In this document: piece after piece, positions 60,202-64,000 of the stretch
Numbering within the stretch: position 1 is the first letter of the stretch
Layout: each line of letters opens with the position of its first letter
Source: Cupriavidus taiwanensis
GTDB lineage: Bacteria > Pseudomonadota > Gammaproteobacteria > Burkholderiales > Burkholderiaceae
Assembly (NCBI RefSeq): GCF_900249755.1
Contig: NZ_LT976853.1
Location: 2,329,274 to 2,393,273, forward strand
Direction: 5' to 3'
Length of the DNA stretch: 64,000 nt
The notes under the pieces: generated by a model
The model's database searches: none
What the model was told of the DNA's origin: nothing
What the model saw: only the letters and a program-made list of their open reading frames with translations
Translations under genes and position numbers: made by a program

Positions 60202-60906
60202 TCAGCTCAGCGCTTCGCGCTCCATGTCCTCGCGCGAGACATGGCGGACGTCCGTCCCCTTGACAATGTAAATGATAAATTCCGCGATGTTCTTGGCGTG
60301 ATCGCCAATGCGCTCCACCGCCTTGGCGATGAACAGGAAATCCAGCGCGACCGAAATCGTGCGCGGGTCTTCCATCATGTAGGTGATCAGCTTGCGCACG
60401 AAGCCGCGGAATTCCTCGTCGATGGCCTTGTCTTCCTTGACGATGCGCGCCGCCGCGACGGTGTCCAGCCGGGCGAACGCGTCCAGCGCCTGGCGCAGCA
60501 GCGAGATCGCCATCTCGCCCGAGAGCTTGACCTCGGCGTAGTTAATGCTGTGCGCCGACGCGTCTTCCATGATGTGCTTGGTGCGCTTGGCGATCTTCTC
60601 GGCCTCGTCGCCGGCGCGCTCGAGGTTGGTGATGGTCTTGGAGATCGCCATCACCAGGCGCAGGTCGCGCGCGGTCGGCTGGCGCCGGGCGATGATGTTG
60701 CCGCAATCGGCATCGATCTCGACTTCCAGCGCGTTGAGCTCGATCTCCCGGGCGATGACCTGGTCGGCGGTCTCGGTGTCGAAGTCGGTCAGCGCGCGCA
60801 TGGCCAGCTCGATCTGCGACTCCACCAGCCCGCCCATCTGCAGCAGCTTGGTGTTGATGGCGTTGAGGTCTGCGTCGAACTGGGTCGACAGGTGCTTGTC
60901 AGTCAT
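60202..60906 (-). CDS. phoU: phosphate transport regulator PhoU
   Basis: A 234-residue protein with two three-helix PhoU repeats (LNAINTKLLQMGGLVESQIE..., then EMAISLLRQALDAFARLD...). The conserved metal-binding acidic motifs are in TNLERAGDEAEKIAKR and VERIGDHAKNIAEFIIYIVK. It damps PhoR signalling and Pst transport when phosphate is plentiful. ATG 60906 follows AGGAGA. It lies 47 bp after pstB and 28 bp before phoB. Confidence 0.97.
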   Translation of the reverse strand: MTDKHLSTQFDADLNAINTKLLQMGGLVESQIELAMRALTDFDTETADQVIAREIELNALEVEIDADCGNIIARRQPTARDLRLVMAISKTITNLERAGDEAEKIAKRTKHIMEDASAHSINYAEVKLSGEMAISLLRQALDAFARLDTVAAARIVKEDKAIDEEFRGFVRKLITYMMEDPRTISVALDFLFIAKAVERIGDHAKNIAEFIIYIVKGTDVRHVSREDMEREALS

Positions 60907-60953
60907 GGGATTCTCCTGGCCGCTTATGGATATGCTAGTCCCTGCCCTGCCCG

Positions 60954-61742
60954 TCAGCCGAACCGGCCGGTAATGTAGTCTTCCGTTTCCTTGCGGTGCG
61001 GCTTGATGAAGATCTTCTCGGTCTCGCCGAACTCGATCAGTTCGCCCAGATACATGTAGGCGGTGTAGTCCGAGCAGCGCGCCGCCTGCTGCATGTTGTG
61101 CGTGACGATCACCACGGTGTACTCGTCCTTCAGCTCCGCGATCAGCTCTTCGATGCGGCCGGTGGAAATCGGGTCGAGCGCCGAGCACGGCTCGTCCAGC
61201 AGCAGCACCTCGGGGCGGATCGCGATGCCGCGCGCGATGCACAGGCGCTGCTGCTGGCCGCCGGACAGGCCGTAGCCGGACTGGTGCAGCTTGTCCTTGG
61301 CCTCGTTCCACAGCGCCGCCTTGGTCAGCGCCCATTCCACGCGGTCGTCCATTTCCGAGCGCGAGAGCTTCTCGAACAGGCGCACGCCGAAGGCGATGTT
61401 GTCGTAGATCGACATCGGGAACGGCGTCGGCTTCTGGAACACCATGCCGACCTTGGCGCGCAGCAGCGCGATGTCCTGGCGCGCGGTCAGCAGGTTGTCG
61501 CCGTCCATGTTGATCTCGCCCTCGGCGCGCTGCTCGGGATAGAGCGCGTACATCTTGTTGAAGGTACGCAGCAGCGTCGACTTGCCGCATCCCGACGGGC
61601 CGATAAAGGCCGTGACCTTGCGGTCCGGGATCGACATGTTGATGTCCTTCAGCGCATGGAACTGGCCGTAGTAGAAGTTCAGGTTGCGCACGTCGATCTT
61701 GGCGCGCACCGAATCGGGAATGTCGATGACGGTGGAGGTCAT
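60954..61742 (-). CDS. pstB: phosphate ABC transporter ATPase PstB
   Basis: A 262-residue ATPase of the Pst importer. Walker A is [17 protein letters not shown], the Q-loop is [20 protein letters not shown], the signature is [16 protein letters not shown] and Walker B is [13 protein letters not shown], followed by [20 protein letters not shown]. All are diagnostic for PstB. It is in order after pstA on the same strand. Confidence 0.97.
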   Translation of the reverse strand: MTSTVIDIPDSVRAKIDVRNLNFYYGQFHALKDINMSIPDRKVTAFIGPSGCGKSTLLRTFNKMYALYPEQRAEGEINMDGDNLLTARQDIALLRAKVGMVFQKPTPFPMSIYDNIAFGVRLFEKLSRSEMDDRVEWALTKAALWNEAKDKLHQSGYGLSGGQQQRLCIARGIAIRPEVLLLDEPCSALDPISTGRIEELIAELKDEYTVVIVTHNMQQAARCSDYTAYMYLGELIEFGETEKIFIKPHRKETEDYITGRFG

Positions 61743-61794
61743 TGCGTTTTCTCGCTTGCAGTCTTGGGGCGGGTCCGGATGCCGGGCGCGCCGC

Positions 61795-62694
61795 TTATTT
61801 CTTGAACAGGATGCGCGCCAGGATATTGAGTGCCAGCACGCCGATCGTAATCAGGAACACGCCCGCCCAGGCCAGCTGCTGCCATTCGGTGAACGGGCTC
61901 ATGGCGAAGCGGAAGATCGTCACCGGCAGGTTGGCCATCGGCTTGTTCAGGTCGCTGGTCCAGAACTGGTTGGACAGCGCGGTGAACAGCAGCGGCGCGG
62001 TTTCGCCGGCGATACGGGCCACGGCCAGCAATACGCCGGTCACAATTCCCGCGTACGGTGACTTCACCGTGATCGACAGCACCATCTTCCACTTGGGCGT
62101 GCCCAGCGCGAAGGCGGCCTCGCGCAGCGCGTTGGGCACCAGGTTCAGCATGTTCTCGGTGGTGCGCACCACGATCGGCACCTGCAGCAGCGCCAGCGCG
62201 CAGATGCCGGCCCAGCCCGAGAAGTGGCCCATGCGGGTCACCACCAGCGCGTAGACGAACAGGCCGATCACGATCGACGGCGCCGACAGCAGGATGTCGT
62301 TGATAAAGCGGATAAAGCTGGCCAGCGGCGAGCTCTTGCCGTACTCGGCCAGGTAGATGCCCGCCAGGATGCCCAGCGGCGTACCGAACAGCGTGGCCAT
62401 GCCGACCATCACGAAGCTGCCGAAGATGGCGTTGGCCAGGCCGCCGCCGGCGGTGTTGGGGGCCGGCGTCATCTGCGTGAACAGGTCCAGCGACAGCCCG
62501 CCGACGCCCAGCGTGACGGTGGTCCACAGGATCCACGCCAGCCAGAACAGGCCGAAGGCCATGGCCACCAGCGAGGCGGTCAGCGCGTACAGGTTGGTGC
62601 GGCGGCGGCGCGCCTGCAAGCGGGTGCGGATGGCATCCGCGTCAGGACGGACCGCCGGGATCGATACGGTAGACACGGCTTGGCTCGCGCTCAT
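61795..62694 (-). CDS. pstA: phosphate ABC transporter permease PstA
   Basis: A 299-residue permease with six membrane helices. An Arg-rich cytoplasmic N-terminus ([18 protein letters not shown]) is followed by [19 protein letters not shown] and the ATPase-docking loop [20 protein letters not shown]. Its start overlaps the pstC stop by 4 bp. Confidence 0.96.
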   Translation of the reverse strand: MSASQAVSTVSIPAVRPDADAIRTRLQARRRRTNLYALTASLVAMAFGLFWLAWILWTTVTLGVGGLSLDLFTQMTPAPNTAGGGLANAIFGSFVMVGMATLFGTPLGILAGIYLAEYGKSSPLASFIRFINDILLSAPSIVIGLFVYALVVTRMGHFSGWAGICALALLQVPIVVRTTENMLNLVPNALREAAFALGTPKWKMVLSITVKSPYAGIVTGVLLAVARIAGETAPLLFTALSNQFWTSDLNKPMANLPVTIFRFAMSPFTEWQQLAWAGVFLITIGVLALNILARILFKK

Positions 62695-63659
62695 TTGGTT
62701 CCCTCATTCTTGGCCAGTCGCAGCAGCAACAGCTTGGACAGCGCCAGCACCACGAAGGTAATGAAGAACAGGATCAGGCCCAGCTCCATCAGCGCGGCCG
62801 TGTGCAGGCCGGCGCCGGCTTCGGCGAACTCGTTGGCGAGCGCCGAGGTGATGCTGTTGCCCGGCGAGAACAGCGAGGCGCTGTCCAGCAGGTTGGTGTT
62901 GCCGATCACGAAGGTGACGGCCATGGTCTCGCCCAGCGCGCGGCCCAGGCCCAGCATCACGCCGCCGATCACGCCGGCGCGGGTATAGGGCAGCACCACG
63001 TTCCACATCACTTCCCAGGTGGTGCAGCCCACGCCGTAGGCGGATTCCTTGAGCAGCACCGGGGTGACTTCGAACACGTCGCGCATCACCGAGGCGATAT
63101 ACGGGATGATCATGATCGCCAGGATCACGCCCGCGCACAGCAGGCCGATGCCCAGCGGCGCGCCCTGGAACAGCTTGCCGACCACCGGCAGCTGGCCCAC
63201 CGTGGCGGCCAGGGGCTTCTGGAAATACTCGCCGAAGATCGGCGCGAACACGAGCAGGCCCCACATGCCGTAGACGATAGACGGCACCGCGGCGAGCAGT
63301 TCGATGGCGGTGCCGAGCGGGCGGCGCAGCCACGCCGGCGACAGCTCGGTCAGGAACAGCGCAATGCCGAAGCTGACCGGCACCGCGATGATCAGCGCGA
63401 TCAGCGAGGTCACGATGGTGCCGTAGATGGGCACCAGCGCACCATAGACATCGGCGGGAGGATCCCACTCCGCGGTCCACAGGAAGCGCGCGCCGAAGGT
63501 CTGGATCGACGGCCAGGCGCTGATCGCGAGCGAAACGATGATGCCGCCCAGCAGCAGCAGCGTCACGATCGCGGCGCCCCGGGTCAGGCCGCCGAACAGG
63601 ATGTCGCCCATGCGGCTGGGGGGCTGGACGTTGCGGATCTCGGAGGGGGTAGTCGCCAT
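62691..63659 (-). CDS. pstC: phosphate ABC transporter permease PstC
   Basis: A 322-residue permease with six helices. [20 protein letters not shown] is helix 1, followed by the periplasmic segment with [40 protein letters not shown] and the docking loop [20 protein letters not shown] are typical of PstC. The start ATG is at 63659, and a 115-bp gap separates it from pstS. Confidence 0.96.
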   Translation of the reverse strand: MATTPSEIRNVQPPSRMGDILFGGLTRGAAIVTLLLLGGIIVSLAISAWPSIQTFGARFLWTAEWDPPADVYGALVPIYGTIVTSLIALIIAVPVSFGIALFLTELSPAWLRRPLGTAIELLAAVPSIVYGMWGLLVFAPIFGEYFQKPLAATVGQLPVVGKLFQGAPLGIGLLCAGVILAIMIIPYIASVMRDVFEVTPVLLKESAYGVGCTTWEVMWNVVLPYTRAGVIGGVMLGLGRALGETMAVTFVIGNTNLLDSASLFSPGNSITSALANEFAEAGAGLHTAALMELGLILFFITFVVLALSKLLLLRLAKNEGTK

Positions 63660-63775
63660 ATCGGGAATTCAGGGTGGATCGCCGCTGCCGCCTGGGCGGG
63701 AGCGCGGTGGCCGGGCCGGTTTGGGGCTGCCCGGCCACCGCCGCCGCGCTCGCGCGGCCGGCGATGCCGTCAGGA

Positions 63776-64000
63776 TCAGTACAGCGCCTTGCCCGAGGCG
63801 TCCTTGACGCTGGTCTTCCAGGTCGAGCGGATCTGGTTGACCACGTTTTCCGGCAGCGGCACGTAGTCCAGGTCGGCCGCCATGCCGGCGCCGCTCTTGT
63901 AGGCCCAATCGAAGAACTTCAGCACTTCGGTGCCCTGCGCCGGCTTTTCCTGGTTCTTGTGGACCAGGATGAAGGTGGCGCCGGCGATCGGCCAGGCATC
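63776..64000 (-). CDS. pstS: phosphate-binding protein PstS, C-terminal part
   Basis: The last 74 codons plus stop of the periplasmic phosphate receptor, open through the right window edge. The reading [20 protein letters not shown], then [40 protein letters not shown] and a final GKALY match the PstS C-terminus. It is first gene of pstSCAB-phoUBR. Its promoter, expected to hold PhoB boxes, is outside the window. Confidence 0.95.
   Translation of the reverse strand, partial: DAWPIAGATFILVHKNQEKPAQGTEVLKFFDWAYKSGAGMAADLDYVPLPENVVNQIRSTWKTSVKDASGKALY

Overview
The window is a GC-rich (by eye about two-thirds G+C) stretch of a betaproteobacterial chromosome. Gene content and order (nrdJ beside the 4.5S RNA, addB-addA, trxA-rho-mtfA-rpmE2, ppx/ppk next to pstSCAB-phoU-phoB-phoR, Bug-type solute receptors) point to Burkholderiales and most likely Cupriavidus/Ralstonia. 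This placement is inference from family knowledge; no search was run. There is no phage, IS, integrase, CRISPR or restriction module. It is dense core genome with a few transport and catabolic islands.

Layout. 1-6225 (minus): an ABC importer (ATPase cut by the window edge, plus its binding protein), then a Bug receptor, an HMG-CoA-lyase-type enzyme, a CaiB-type CoA-transferase and a LysR regulator, which together look like an acid uptake, CoA-activation and cleavage route. 6309-9690 (minus): recR, ybaB and dnaX, the last with a promoter that predicts a leaderless mRNA. 9811-19214: B12-dependent ribonucleotide reductase nrdJ, the 4.5S SRP RNA on the plus strand, and the overlapping addB-addA nuclease/helicase pair. 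20109-23269 (plus): trxA, rho, mtfA and a type B L31. 23511-26790: an ArnT-like glycosyltransferase and a MATE exporter. 26832-27793 (minus): two near-identical tRNA operons Ala(GGC)-Glu(TTC)-Asp(GTC), each with its own promoter and terminator, downstream of gltX.

29729-37615: a patatin-like lipoprotein, an NlpC/P60 hydrolase and the overlapping yejA-B-E-F peptide importer. 37825-40893: fabI, an MFS exporter, two translationally coupled small genes and a DUF1488 gene. 40949-46289 (minus): one operon with an AI-2E family permease, an outer-membrane factor, an HlyD-type adaptor, a DUF2955 (FUSC-like) inner-membrane protein and a two-TM potassium channel. A second patatin lipoprotein is divergent from it across a long dyad. 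48014-52244: tRNA-Arg, a membrane diguanylate cyclase, tRNA-Pro, a degenerate DnaQ-fold protein with a C-terminal membrane anchor, a small membrane protein, and a second IF-1 gene behind a roughly 400-nt leader.

52448-64000 is a phosphate block: sixA, an OlsB-like N-acyltransferase, divergent ppx and ppk, then phoR, phoB, phoU, pstB, pstA, pstC and the end of pstS, read from the right edge leftward. The strongest unannotated signal is upstream of the OlsB-like gene: four PhoB-type half-sites in exact 11-bp register (53090-53129) followed by a well-placed -10 (53140-53145). This implies that ornithine-lipid-type synthesis is switched on by phosphate starvation through the phoBR system encoded a few kilobases away.
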